64,000 nucleotides of DNA from Adineta ricciae (lineage: Eukaryota; Rotifera; Eurotatoria; Adinetida; Adinetidae), in assembly GCA_905250025.1 (NCBI GenBank), contig CAJNOJ010000015.1, forward strand, positions 434,001 to 498,000. The letters run 5' to 3'. Made by a program: the position numbers and the translations under genes. The notes beneath the pieces are model-generated. The model was not told the DNA's origin, ran no database searches, and saw only the letters and a list, made by a program, of their open reading frames with translations. This document shows, one piece after another, positions 52,109-63,623 of the stretch (the stretch's first letter is position 1; each line of letters starts with the position of its first letter).

Positions 52109-52953
52109 AGTAAGCGCTTTGTTCGAATCGATAATCTTTCTGTTAGAAAATCTTTTCTCTAGGTCTATTTATACTAGCATATCGTGCGAAGCGATATCGT
52201 CTGTTTTCTTTTGATATAACGAAGAATCATCGAGAAGAGAGAAAGAACATGATGATACATGATGATTGTTTTTTTCCTGGAATCATCGGTATCTTTGTAC
52301 ATCGTATTGCCAATGGTTACACATGCATTATACATGTACGAAGATGAAAGAACGAAGAGAAAAGAAAAGGACTCGTTATCAATAAGTCTGGTTCGAAGGC
52401 ATTATTAATGTTCGTTGTTCTCATATCACTCCAAATAAAAGCGTAGTGCTTGAGGAGGAGAAAAATTAGCAATGAATATATGGTTAGAGAATTGATTGAG
52501 AGTATATTTTTGGCGTTGTTTGTCAAATTGCAAACATACACACATAAATTATTTACATATACAAACGCACGCACACGCAAACTCATATGAAAAAAGTTCC
52601 GTATATAACACGATTGTGAGTATAAAGAAGAGTATGAAGTAAATATCCCAAACAAAAAAAAGTTCAAATGAATACAGATAAGAAAAACAAAAGCAAACAT
52701 TTTCTTTTTCTTCTTCTACGAGAATGAAGTTGGTACGAACTCATAAGTCGAGAATAAAAATCAAATAGGAGACAGAGATAAAGAGAGAGAGAGAGATGAA
52801 GAAGACACTGTTGATGCAAATTCGAAACAAAAATAAGTTGCGTCATGGTTCCGTGAAGTGAATAGAGAGATCAAGAAATTGTCTGACAAAAGAAGAACAA
52901 ACGATGATGAGTCATGAGATATAAAGGAAAACAAACGTATGAATGCATGAAAA
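52109..52953. other. Intergenic, no gene seen
   Basis: Promoter side of the secreted protein and 3' flank of the AUTS2-family gene. Includes a ga/ag run at about 52775-52800. Low-complexity open frames on the minus strand are rejected. Confidence 0.45.
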
Positions 52954-55900
52954 TTAACGATGTTTAAACAGTGCCGCGGAACTTGGATCGGTGAAAAGTG
53001 GCGGTGGTTGTGCACCGCCTGCTGCTGCTGCCATCATAGCAAACTGCATTTCTCGTTCGCGTGCTTGTTGTTCGAGAAGAAGACGATAGCGATCCGATTC
53101 GAGATGGTTGCTTGCTGGTAAGGGAGGAAATCCAGCTGGTAGTAGAGGTGATCGAGTAAAATCGAACGGTGTTGAAAATGGTGGAGGAAATAATGATGAT
53201 TTTGGTGAGTCACTGTTGATAGTATTACGACGAATAGATGAGGATGAGGACGAAGACATTGGTGGCGGCGGTGGCATTGGCGGAGCACCCGTAGGAAAGA
53301 GAGAAGAAAGAAAGGGCGATGGTGCCGATGAAGGTAGCCCGAACGGTGGTAGCAGATCTGGAGTGGGATTTAGAAAACGTTTACGATCATCATTTGGTGA
53401 AAATGTTGGAAAAGAAGGTTGTGAATACGGTAATAGCATTGACGGCGATGAAAAATCCATCTATGAAAGAAAGAAAACTAGCTTATCAGTTATGATTAAA
53501 TTAAAAATGACTCACCCTCATTCGATGTGATGGTGAAGGTGGAAGAAACGTTGATCCCGAGGGTGTTCGTGATGACGGGGATGGGGACGGAGATGTATGT
53601 CGCATACGTTCATCGATCAGTGGTATTTTTTGTTCACGCTTTACAGTTGGTGTTTTAATTGACGGCGACGGCGAAGATGATGATAAGGTCGATGATGTAA
53701 CTGTCGGCCGTGGTAGTTTTGAGCTTGATAGTGATCGAAAAAGATGATTCTGTTGTGAATGGATATCGAATGGAAAGGCGAATGGAGAAGGTGCTGGGGG
53801 AGGTAATGATGTACGCAACGATGACAAGTCATTGTTTGCATCGTTCAGTGGCATTGGTGGTGGTAGAAATGTTGACTGAGATGACGGTGATGAAGAGGAC
53901 AGCGACTGCATTAGAGATGACGACGGTCGAATTTTATTTGCTGGATTTATCAGATTTAGTTTATCTCGTTGTCGTTGTTCGTTGTGATAAATCATCCAAG
54001 CAATATGAACATGAGCTGTTGACCATTTTCCATTAGATGGTTTCTTTAATTGTACCGATGATGACGATGACGAAGACAGCGACGACGACTGATTATTATC
54101 TTTCTTGCTAGTAATAACCGAAAGAAAACCTTGTGGTTGCGACTGTTGTAGTGATGATTGCGGCGAATGTTTAATAACAGATGATGATTTATCAACGAAC
54201 ATATCGGTAACGGAAAAACCTGCTTTGGGCTTTTTCGGCTCATTAGAAAGAGGAGTTTTCGATCTTGGAGATGGTTGTCGGTCGTCTTTTGTGGTTATGT
54301 TCAATTTATGTTCATGAGTATGATTATGATTGTGTTGGTGCTGGAAGAAAAGAAACAAATACAATCATTGGGAAAAGAATGAATCGAACAAACCTGATGA
54401 AATTCTGTGACAATAACGGGTGCGATGTAGAGTGGGGGGCCTGCTGATGTAGATGAGTTCGGTATGTCGGAATTGGATGCGGATGAACTGTGGCGACGAT
54501 GATGATGATGATGGTGATCGTTCGGTGACGGTCCTGCATGATTCGGTGATGGTTTTGCATGACCATCGAATAGAGGTGATTTAGTCGAACTTGATTTATT
54601 GGATGCAGCTAGAAGTTGTCGTTGTAAGTTGTCACGATGTGACCACAGTGAATGATCAGGAGTATGTGGAGAAGCACTATGCATTTTAACATTTAATGAT
54701 GAAATAGGCGAATTACTATTCGTTGATGCAGCTGCTGCTGCCGAAGCTGCAGCTGCTAGGTAACTTGGTAAAACGCCTGGATAGTATTTTTCGAACATTT
54801 TCTCCATGGATGCCGATGCGTCGAGGTGATTTTCTTTTAAAGAAAATCCATGCTGCAATAACCTTGATGGCGGTCGAGGTGGCGGCGGCATTGGAAGATC
54901 TCGTGGATATTGTCCACCGTAGAAACGGCTCGCTAACATCAGCGAAGGATCATAAGGACCGGCGAAGGGTGATGCTTGTGACGAAGGTGGCGGATGAGGA
55001 AATGGAGCAAATGATGGAAGAGGAAATAGTTTCGGATCGAAATGAGATGGAAAATTGAATGATCCTGGAAATGGAATAGGTTCATGTTTTATATGTTGTT
55101 TGGCTAAATCAGACATTGAAGTGATTGTCGGATGTTTATTACTACTGAAAAAGAAAAACGGAAGTAATTTGATAATTAATTAATTTTGTTTTTATTATTG
55201 TTCCTTTACCTGTCACCATTAACACTTATATCGTGTTTAGTTTTGTGACGTTTATGTGATTTATGATGATGATGGTGGTGGTGATGATGGTGATGATGAT
55301 GTTTCTTTTCGTCCGATTCTGTTTTCACACTATCGGACGATTTCTGTAGTGAACCAGTGGAGTTTTGATGATGCTCGTTGTCACAATGATTATCTTCATG
55401 CTCGGATGTTGTTCGACTTGATCGATTTGTTCGATCGGTCGGTTCACTTTTAATGTCTGACATTGACTGTCGATCGCCCGTGTTTTTATTCGGTGATAGA
55501 TTTTGCCATAGAGATAAACGATGACTAAATGAACAAAAGTTTCATTTCAATCAGATCATGAGAACGAAACCTATGAAATCAACATACTTTTCCGAAGAAT
55601 TTTCGTCTGCTGGAACTGATGTCGGATGCGAAGAAGTTCGATGAGTATCTTCGATCTTACACGGGACGCTAATGGAACGATGTAGACCATGCTCATCGAA
55701 ATGATCTGTTCCATTTCCATTCTTCTTGCCTATCAACGAGAATGATTTTTTGTTTGCGAAAGCTTGTTGTAACTGCTGTTGTTTGAAATGATCGAAAGCT
55801 ATTCGCCAATCTTCATCTGTGTCGAATGTTAAGAAAGCGAAACTATCCAAAATATCATATTTTCCAGTTTTGGTCTTTGCGACAACTTGCTGCAGTTGTT

Positions 55901-56189
55901 CTTGTGCCAGACAACTACGCGTTTTCTTCGATTCGTGTTCATTGGTATTCACGTTTTTGTTCGATAATTGTGATGAATGACTCGATGAAGATGAGGAACG
56001 ACTCGACGAACTTGAATGATCGCTTGATGAACGCGTGCTGTTTGGTTGACGACGTCGCTTATGGCGACGTGTTGTACCATTTGCTGTTGTTTGTTTTGTT
56101 AGACGAGATGCTTTGACGGTTGTCGACGATGATGAAGGTTTAAAATCATCATTGGAAATTGAATGTTCTTGTTCTAGTGGTTCTTCCAT
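52954..56189 (-). CDS. AUTS2: AUTS2/fibrosin-family chromatin regulator
   Basis: Five exons, 55588-56189, 55210-55524, 54394-55144, 53516-54340 and 52954-53460, join in frame to 999 aa. The diagnostic block is in exon 4 at about residues 655-690: KKPSNGKWSTAHVHIAWMIY followed by a basic/Gln helix and DKLNLINP. It aligns with the vertebrate AUTS2/FBRSL1/FBRS segment K-P-GKW-A-HVHIAW-IYH. Upstream, MEKMFEKYYPGVLPSYL matches the region where AUTS2 has MFDKYP. The rest is low-complexity: Ser/Arg-rich N-terminus, a His run of about 13 (near 55260-55300), Ala, Pro and Ser runs, and a C-terminal helical DRYRLLLEQQAREREMQF. AUTS2 proteins are subunits of non-canonical PRC1 (PCGF3/5 type) that recruit CK2 and p300. 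The nuclear role is inferred from the family. Confidence 0.85.
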
Positions 56190-56836
56190 TATATTGCCAT
56201 GCTTAGAAATTCTTGTGGTTTCTTGAGATAAAACACACTACCTTTTGATCACTTGAACAAGTTCACATGATCTAAAGTAAAAAAAATCGAAGCGTTTTTT
56301 CAACAGAGTAACAATATATGAAGTGCAGGAGTGGTTGATGATTGAGAGAGACAGAAGAGGGCAAGGAAAGAGACTGATTGAAATCTGCCATTAATGTGTA
56401 TCATTAAACTCTAACAAGGCTGATTGGATAATGAATAGAAGAATTCATTGCATATTGTTTCTCGAAAAAAATCAACAAAAAAAGAGAATTTAGAGAAATA
56501 TTTTCCATTAATAAAAAAATCAGACGATGTTTTTCCTTGAAAAAAAGTGACATCTATCACCAGAGCTAATTTATTCACATTATTGAGATATACGCGATAC
56601 ATGACTGATTGATTCGATTTGATTGCCTGAGGATAGCTCTTGTTCTGTTTGGTGCAAAGTTGGTGTACTCTATCGATAAATAATATCAGCCATTCTTCAA
56701 AATGTACGCACCTTTTACAGTACATTTTTTCTGATTATTCAACCGGAACATATTTGCTTACTAGCGAAGACGCGACTCTTGATTATTCTTCAAATTTGTT
56801 TCAATTATCTATTACTCGCATAACAAGCGACAAGTC
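56190..56836. promoter_or_regulatory. Shared upstream region of AUTS2 (-) and TMEM9 (+)
   Basis: 647 bp between two divergent start codons. It must contain both promoters. I could not identify a TATA box or a specific site with confidence. Open frames here overlap the 5' UTRs. Confidence 0.5.
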
Positions 56837-57652
56837 ATGTTTTATTATCTCATTCTATCAATCACTCTACTTTCTCTATCTCATTTATCTGTCAATGCTG
56901 CTGACGAGTTTGAAGATTATCGTTGTCGATGTATTTGCCCATCATTTACAGTTCTACAAGATCCAAATATGACCGATACACATCGCCGAGTGTACATCGA
57001 CGTTGTGCCACCTGATAATTGTACCTGTGAACGGGTTGTTTTCCATACTATACCAGCAACGTCTAGCTTTCAACAACGGTTCTGTCCGAGGTAAAATCCA
57101 TGGAAACTAAGACCGTAAATTCTGTATGCGTTTCTTCTCCGATAGATGTGTGTGCAACTATGAAGTGCGTAATACGACAACAATGAAGGTAAGAATTCGA
57201 TATGTGACGAAAGTTGTGCTCATTCAACAAGATTAGGTCGTCGTTATTATCATTATGGTCGCAATCTCATTACTATTTATATACATGTCATTCTTGCTTT
57301 GTCTTGAACCATTGATGAATCAAAATAAAAAGTCATCGAGAAGAACGACAACATCACCTGCAAATGGTGCACGACAAGCGAAACATCATAACAAAGAGAC
57401 TCATGAGGAAGTTCATCTAGATAATCCAACACAAGAATGTGTATTTAGTGAACCGGTACCTAGTAGATTGCAACGTACTACTGATCGTTCGGCAACGGTT
57501 TTAAATTTACGAACATACGAAGAAGCCAAGTGGAGAAAAAATGTAAATGAGCATAGTTTTTTGCATTGATTCTATGTAATTGATTCTCTTCGATATTTTA
57601 GGCATCGCCACAGCGAACATCCGTTGGCAGTAAACTGGATGCACTTAATTAG
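56837..57652 (+). CDS. TMEM9: TMEM9-family endolysosomal membrane protein
   Basis: Four exons, 56837-57090, 57146-57188, 57237-57542 and 57602-57652, with phases 2, 0 and 0, give 217 aa. A signal peptide (residues 1-21) leads into the luminal cysteine motif YRCRCICPSF, a second Cys pair (DNCTCERVV), the third motif FCPRCVCNYEVRNTTTMKV and one transmembrane helix (VVIIIMVAISLLFIYMSFLL) ending in CLEPLM. Human TMEM9 has the same sequence of motifs (RCKCICPP, YCLRCECKYEERS, TLVEPIL). The tail carries the conserved end RSATVLNLRTYEEAKWRKN. TMEM9 acts in late endosomes/lysosomes on v-ATPase assembly and CLC transporters. The length is somewhat greater than the human protein because of an insert in the cytoplasmic tail. 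All hallmark Cys are present. Confidence 0.93.
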
Positions 57653-58279
57653 TCATTCCGTTGGTATTATCACAGTAAATAGAAAAGCAAAATATGTACA
57701 TAAATTGTCGATTTTGTCTTCCGTATATGTGTGGATCTGCTATTAGTCTTGGTTTTCTATAAATTTCTTTTATTCTTCTATATTATTTACTTGTTTGTCG
57801 ATATTTTTCTATGTAATGAAACGGCAAAAGACAGTCTGTAGTGTATGGTTTTTAGAACGATTGATGGCAGTTACAAGAGTGGACTATTTTTCTACTTGAA
57901 ATAAATCTTAAATAGCTAGTTTTGAAGAACAAGGTCTTTTGCTAGTCGGTGTGGATCTCTGCATAGTAATGCACGAGATATACGAAACAGAAAACGACAA
58001 CGATGGAGATCTATCGTTAGAATAGATTGTTTTTGTTTTATACTGTATTCTCTGTGGGTTACTTTGTGCTTATCACCTAGAGCAAAGAAAAAGGAAAAAT
58101 TTACAATCTAATATATATTAAAAATACATGACGAAACGGTCATCATGAGAAGAAGGAATCCAAACAGAGAAAAAACGGTATACAAATATTATTGTACATA
58201 TAGATACACGAAAGACAAGCATGCATTTTCATTGTTAGTATATATAAACGGACTATGACTCAGTTGAATAGAAACAATT
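57653..58279. other. Convergent 3' flank, no gene seen
   Basis: Between the 3' ends of TMEM9 and DCAF8. An AATAAA at about 57901 may be the TMEM9 polyadenylation signal. Confidence 0.5.
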
Positions 58280-60708
58280 CTAAGATGGGGCACAATCGAA
58301 TGAATGAATATGTCTTCCATGTCGCGGACCATCTTCATCATTTTCATCTTCATCACCATCTTCATCGTCGTCGTCGTCGTCGTCATCATCATCCTCATCG
58401 TCTGTTTCTTCTCCCTCGGCGTTCTAGAAAAATGAAGTTCTTACTAGTCAATAGAAAGCAATGAAATATCGTACAGCACGTCGAGCCATTCGCCGAAAGA
58501 CAGGTCGCATTAGACGCAGGAAACTAGTTGGGTCCGAATCAAACATATTCGGGAATTGAAGTTCACGTTGACGATCGCGAGCATTACGTTTCATAATCTG
58601 AATCGAATAGTTTTATTTTTCCTTTCCATATGTCTTCAACACCTACCATTTTTAATCGTTTATAATCGACTGAATTGTGATTAAGTGGCGCCCATATTTT
58701 CACATCATGATCGAGACCACTAGTGGCAATAATGGGAAAACATGGGTGTGGCTCGAGAACATTAACTGTTCCATCGTCATCACCCTTGGCATACCAAGCA
58801 CATTTTTCTGTCGGCTTATCCCACATGAATACATGGCCACAATCACTTCCACTTATGATATACTCAGAATTGCGACCATAGAAATTCACACCTTTCACTA
58901 AACATCGGACACAAATATATTCTGTTAACATCGACTGTCAGGCTACTGGACCAACCTGTATTATTGTTTCGATGGCCTTGATAGTGGTGAATGGCATCGG
59001 CACCGTCTGAATGTGTTGCGTCAAATAAATAAATATCTTCATCGTTGTAACTGCCTAGGATTTCTAAAAGAAATGAGGTGACGTCGTTTTCTTTTGTATC
59101 AGCGCTACTAACCCGTGCCATTATGATTGTAAACAGCACAAGTAACAGATGGTTGACTCCGTCGATCTTCAATCTTTTTCTGAAAAAGAAAACGTTCGTC
59201 CATTCCACTGATTCAACTATTTCATTTACCAATACATCTGGGCAGAAGCTTTTCAACGGTTTATTCGCTTGTGGTTCGATGTATCGACGATCAAAGAGTC
59301 GAATATGTGGATCCATTCCGGCTACGACAAATTCATTCTGATGATTTCGATTCAATTCGATCGAGTATAGAGGTAATTTATTAGTCCTCTCATTGCTAAC
59401 TGTTAATAATCTAATAGCAGAAAGCACTTCAATAGAAACTCAACAAATGAAATCGAACATACTTATTAGGTTTGTTATCACGAAGATCAATATGATAGAC
59501 GACGCCATCTTCGCCGCAAGAGAATATATCAGTGCCTGTTGTTGTATCTACAGATAGCTAAATCATGCGAAATGGATTCATACGTTGGGATATTCTCTCA
59601 TGTGAAATGAAAAACTACTTTATGAGCTGATGATAGATGCTGAGCAATTTTTTTTGTACTTGATAAGGTTCCCGATGAATGGAGTTCAGCGAGACGAACT
59701 TCACCATCTCTTGCACAACTCACAATCTTATAGTCACATGACAATGGTACGAATTTTGCCTGAAATGTCTCAGATGTGATTCTAAAAGCAAATTTTCAAA
59801 CGATCGCACTTGAAATACATTGCTGCGATGATGACTATCGAACATGGCGGCAATCTGTGGCCTAGTCCATTCCCATACGACGATTTGTAAATCATCCGAG
59901 GCACTTGCCAATAGTGTTCCTAAAATATTTGTCAATAAAGTATCTGGAAGGAGTTGGCAGTTTCTGTTTTCTTACCAATTCGATTGAATGATAAAGCATT
60001 GACACAACCATTATGAGCATCGAGTGAATGAGATACTTTCATTCGTTGAACGATATTTCGACTAGCTATAATATTTTCATGAAATACGCGACTTGTTGTA
60101 CGCTGTCTTGGCCGGTGGAAAATGCCAAGTTCACGTTGTCGTAGATACAAATGACGATTGACGGTAGGTGGTAAATTTTCTTCCTCGTTGGTATTGTCTT
60201 CCTGATTGTTATCATTTTTAATTTCATCATCCTCATCTTCATCTTCGTCTTCGTCTTCCTCCTCTTCTTCGTCATCATCATCATCATCATCATCGTTGTC
60301 GTCATCAGTAGTCGTTGATGCTGTCGCAGATACTTCATCTTTCGTTTCATTCTTCGTCGTGTTTGTTGTTTGAATTGAATTGCTTGTTTTCCTCTCTTCA
60401 TCCGTCACTTCGGTGCTGTCTATGTTTAATCTACGACGTTTTGTAGAAGTCACTTTATCGTCCAATAATTTATCATGGTTTTTTGATGATGCTTTTGTTT
60501 CTTCACTTATATTGTCATTAGTTTGTTCATTATCTCTCTTGTGATCGATTTCTTCTTCGGGATGAGATATGAAACGTGATCGTTTGCGCTGCACACGGTC
60601 GTCGGAAGTGGATTCTTCCGTCAGTAGTTGTTCATCATCACTATTACCCGATGATTTCTCTTCTTCTCCTTCTTTTTGGCCAGCTTCATTCGATGATTGA
60701 GCTTCCAT
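58280..60708 (-). CDS. DCAF8: DCAF8, WD40 substrate receptor of CUL4-DDB1
   Basis: Ten exons: 59976-60708, 59810-59919, 59619-59759, 59463-59557, 59230-59410, 59113-59179, 58956-59063, 58647-58897, 58475-58597 and 58280-58423. They give 650 aa in frame. The N-terminal 170 residues are charged, with an Asp/Glu run (about bases 60230-60300). The WD40 propeller follows: LRQRELGIF, LDAHNGCVNALSFNRIGTLLASASDD, SHHRSNVFQAKFVP, CARDGEVRLAEL, SCGEDGVVYHIDLRD, GMDPHIRLFDRR, GSYNDEDIYLFD, SGSDCGHVFMWD and TSGLDHDVKIWAP. Each corresponds to a human DCAF8 strand. The tail FDSDPTSFLRLMRPVFRR plus an Asp-rich end also fits. DCAF8 presents substrates to the CRL4 ubiquitin ligase. WDxR-like DDB1-binding motifs are present in the form LFDRR and IDLRD. 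Confidence 0.94.
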
Positions 60709-61055
60709 ATCTTATTTGAAAAAGATCTTAACAATCGAAGCAACAAAGTTGAAAGATCTATTTTTATATATCGCTTATATGCGCAGTCAGAAGTATTAGG
60801 TAGGGTGGGTGGATGGATAGATACTGGGAGAGTGAATTTGATTGCTTGTCACGAATCAACCAATAGAATGTCAGGAGACAAATATGTTTGTTGCTCGACG
60901 ACTAACGTTGAATGAATTTATAAATGGACTTTATTTGGTTGATTTACAAATTACGGATTAGTCGTCATCGATTGCTTTTTATAACAATTTGATATTTGAA
61001 CAAACTATTCGAACGGGAAATTTCGCTTTTAGATAATTTTCCCAAACTGCTCAAA
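60709..61055. promoter_or_regulatory. Shared upstream region of DCAF8 (-) and CFAP141-like gene (+)
   Basis: Only 347 bp separate two divergent start codons, so both promoters are packed here. No specific factor site identified; no X-box (ciliary RFX site) was recognised by eye. Confidence 0.55.
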
Positions 61056-61702
61056 ATGTTCCAACAAGGTATGAGCAATGTTATTTGTTTCTCTTATCAG
61101 AAGAAGATAACTTTAGGAAAATCTATTGGTGTTTCGACACAAGATCGACTGATGTCTACATCGTTTCGATTCGAAATCAACAAAGGAAAACCAGACCATA
61201 GTTCTATTCGAATGCAAAAAGCAGCCGAAGTAAACATGCTACCAATAATTGAATTCAATTACATCATGCGAAAAAGTTTATTTTAGAGTGAAGAGCTGCA
61301 TCTCAAACAATTGAAAGAACTTGAACAGTAAATTCTGTTGTAGACAGCCCAAAATACCCAGCGACCTTGTTCTTATTTAGAAATAAATATCAGAAATTCA
61401 AATCTGATTGGGCGGAACGATCAGCTTGGTCCAACGTTGCCTCACGTCAAACCGCTGCGAACAAACAACGCGAACAAGAATTGTTTCTACTTCGTAAAGC
61501 TCATCTGACTGTATGTTTGTCGGAATTTCATCGCAGATATAGAAATTTCTCATCTAACCTCCCATAGGCTCGTCGCGCAGCATTAGCTACGCTACTTCAA
61601 AACGAACAAGTTCTCTACGAACATGAATTCCGTCGAAATGGCCAAGCACTTTACAAAGATATGTTCCAAGTGGATCCTCAATATCCATCGCTTAGATTAT
61701 AA
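61056..61702 (+). CDS. CFAP141: CFAP141 (C1orf189)-like ciliary microtubule inner protein
   Basis: Five small exons, 61056-61068, 61117-61229, 61287-61327, 61381-61510 and 61568-61702, join with phases 1, 0, 2 and 0 to give 143 aa. The C-terminal half (SDWAERSAWSNV, then ELFLLRKAHLTARRAALATL and YEHEFRRNGQALYKDMF) resembles human CFAP141. There, W-x-N-S, [21 protein letters not shown] and QQELNQMGKAFYVERF occupy the same places. CFAP141 sits in the lumen of doublet microtubules. The N-terminal 55 residues are longer than in the human protein and basic. An AATAAA follows the stop by 18 nt. Assignment rests on a short but patterned match. Intron 1 is 48 nt and its correct acceptor (tttag at 61112-61116) is the second of two in-phase options. 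Confidence 0.65.
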
Positions 61703-61720
61703 AAATGATCTTTTTTTATA

Positions 61721-61726
61721 AATAAA
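61721..61726 (+). promoter_or_regulatory. Polyadenylation signal of the CFAP141-like gene
   Basis: AATAAA located 18 nt after the TAA stop, in the expected position for a short 3' UTR. Confidence 0.7.
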
Positions 61727-62222
61727 GATTTGCTTCCATTTTTTGCGACCAACATTTTCTTAACCGACGCTTTTTTCTATTTATGAATGAATACTATATT
61801 TGAATATTCCATGCAACATATCAGATAAGAGATCGTTTTCTAAACGCAAAATAATAATAAAATCTCATTCTTCTTTCTTTCGGACGGAGACAAACGAGTG
61901 CAGTCATTTGCTTGTTGATATTTTTATCTGAGCTTTCTTCTATATACATGATGAGGGTATAATGAATGTCGATTAGTTAGAAACCATGAAACGTCGAAGG
62001 TTGTCGTTTTTCTTTTGCAAAGTGTTTCACTTATACCATTCTTTAAACAAATGTCCATGACGTTCGATGAAGCACACGTTGAATAAATAAAAACTTTACT
62101 CTTTGCATTTCTTGTCTTTATGTATAAGTACATGTATTATACATGGAAGAAATGTTGTTATTGTAACTTCACAAATACTTTTCTCTTCGTAATAAAACAA
62201 ATTCTTACCAGTGCTTTTCATT
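61727..62222. other. Intergenic, no gene seen
   Basis: About 500 bp of AT-rich spacer holding the promoter of the downstream REEP-like fusion gene. Nothing else seen. Confidence 0.45.
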
Positions 62223-63623
62223 ATGAATGACAAGATGTGGAATTGCATGCAAAATTTTCTGCAACAAATCCAAACGGAAGTTAAAACGCGCGATTGGAAA
62301 CAACAGATCAATGCGAGTTTGGTCTATGCCAGACAATCATTCGAAATCAATCAAGAACAATCAATTTACAGTAAGCAGATATTGATTGGTATGAAATCGC
62401 GAACTTAGTTCGTTCGTCTTCTAGCGTTAGCAACGATTCTGATTCTTGATTTGATTTTTGGTTGGAATGTTTATCTGGTCGGCGTCCTGCTTGTAGTATA
62501 TTTCTCGTAAGTTCGAAAGATCGTTGTATGTGTGTAAAGGCTTTTTCGATGTAGAGTATCCGTTTTTGAATATTCCGTAACAATCAATGAACTGGATTGG
62601 TTGTTTTATTGTGCGATTTATATAACGTTTAACGTAATTGAATACTCCTGTCTTCATTATCAATTTCCATTTCACGTGATCTATATGATTAATTGTATAT
62701 GTCTACCGGGATTTCTCTTTCCCGACGAAATATATGATAACATAATTATTATCCAGAGAAGTGTCCGTGAATTTGTTCTGAATTACAATAAGGTAAGTTT
62801 TGGCAAGTTTCTCTTGTGTTAACTGGTGTTTTTTCTTTGCTAGCAAAATCAAGAATTTTACAACGCGAAAGCTGGCCAGAGTAATATTGAAGATGCTTCC
62901 ACCTACGATCAATATAACAATCCTATCGATGGAGAATATGATTTAGGTCGTGATGGTGCATTCACTGATTATCGAATATTAATTGGACAATTCTATAAAA
63001 GTGGAGATATGAAAGCACCTATTGATGCATTAGAAAAGAAAGGTTTTCACGTTGAAAGTGTCAAAACTGAACTCGAGTTTATCGCCAAACTTCGATCAGA
63101 ACAGTATGAGATAGCTTGGGTGATCAGTTCCAGTTCTATCGAACAGGTTGCCTTCATTCCAACCCTGATTGACTTCCATGCAGCAGGCGGAGCGATATTT
63201 CTCTTCGCTGATAATGTCCCGTATGTTTCTCATGCCTCGGGATTTCTCAATAAAAAGTTTGGCATTTCACTTATCGGGAATTATCCCGGGAATAAAACGC
63301 TTGTCTTCAATGAAAATGGCTATTTAGAACCAGGATACTTTGGCCAACATGAAATATTTACGGGCATTAAAAATCTCTTCGAAGGCGTCACGATTTGTCA
63401 TCCTATTCAATCCAGAATCACAGCTTCTCAAGCAATGACCACTTTAGCAACAGCAACCGATGGTCAGCCATGTATCAGTGTATTCGAGCCTCCAGCGGGC
63501 TCGTCCGAAGGACGTTTATGTCTCGATTGTGGTTTTACGAAGCTATTTATTAATTGGAATTCCGCTGGTACTGCTAGATTCGTGGTTAATGCTAGTTGTT
63601 GGCTAGCGAAAGCGATGAAATAA
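62223..63623 (+). CDS. REEP/TB2-DP1-HVA22-like membrane domain fused to a GATase/ThuA-like alpha/beta domain
   Basis: Four exons, 62223-62370, 62425-62506, 62555-62792 and 62844-63623, with phases 1, 2 and 0, give 415 aa. Residues 1-50 are a polar helix. Residues 50-77 form a hydrophobic segment (ILILDLIFGWNVYLVGVLLV). Residues 85-150 read ELDWLFYCAIYITFNVIEY, FPFHVIYMIN, CLPGFL and IYDNIIIQRSVREF. This pattern (W-L-Y-W, E-Y, FPFYY, LP, lY-I-rP) is that of REEP5/DP1/Yop1 membrane-curving proteins. Residues about 187-415 form a separate alpha/beta domain: strand DYRILIGQF, helix with LEKKGFHVESV, strand EIAWVISSSS, strand GGAIFLFADN, and near the end GRLCLDCGFTKLF and NSAGTARFVVNASCWL. That resembles class I glutamine amidotransferase/ThuA/DUF4350-type folds, but no catalytic Cys-His pair is evident. 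ER localisation is inferred from the N-terminus. Confidence 0.7.

Noticed and set aside
53108..54317. Several plus-strand frames opposite the AUTS2-family exons
   Set aside because: Low-complexity shadows of Ser/Pro/His codons on the minus strand.
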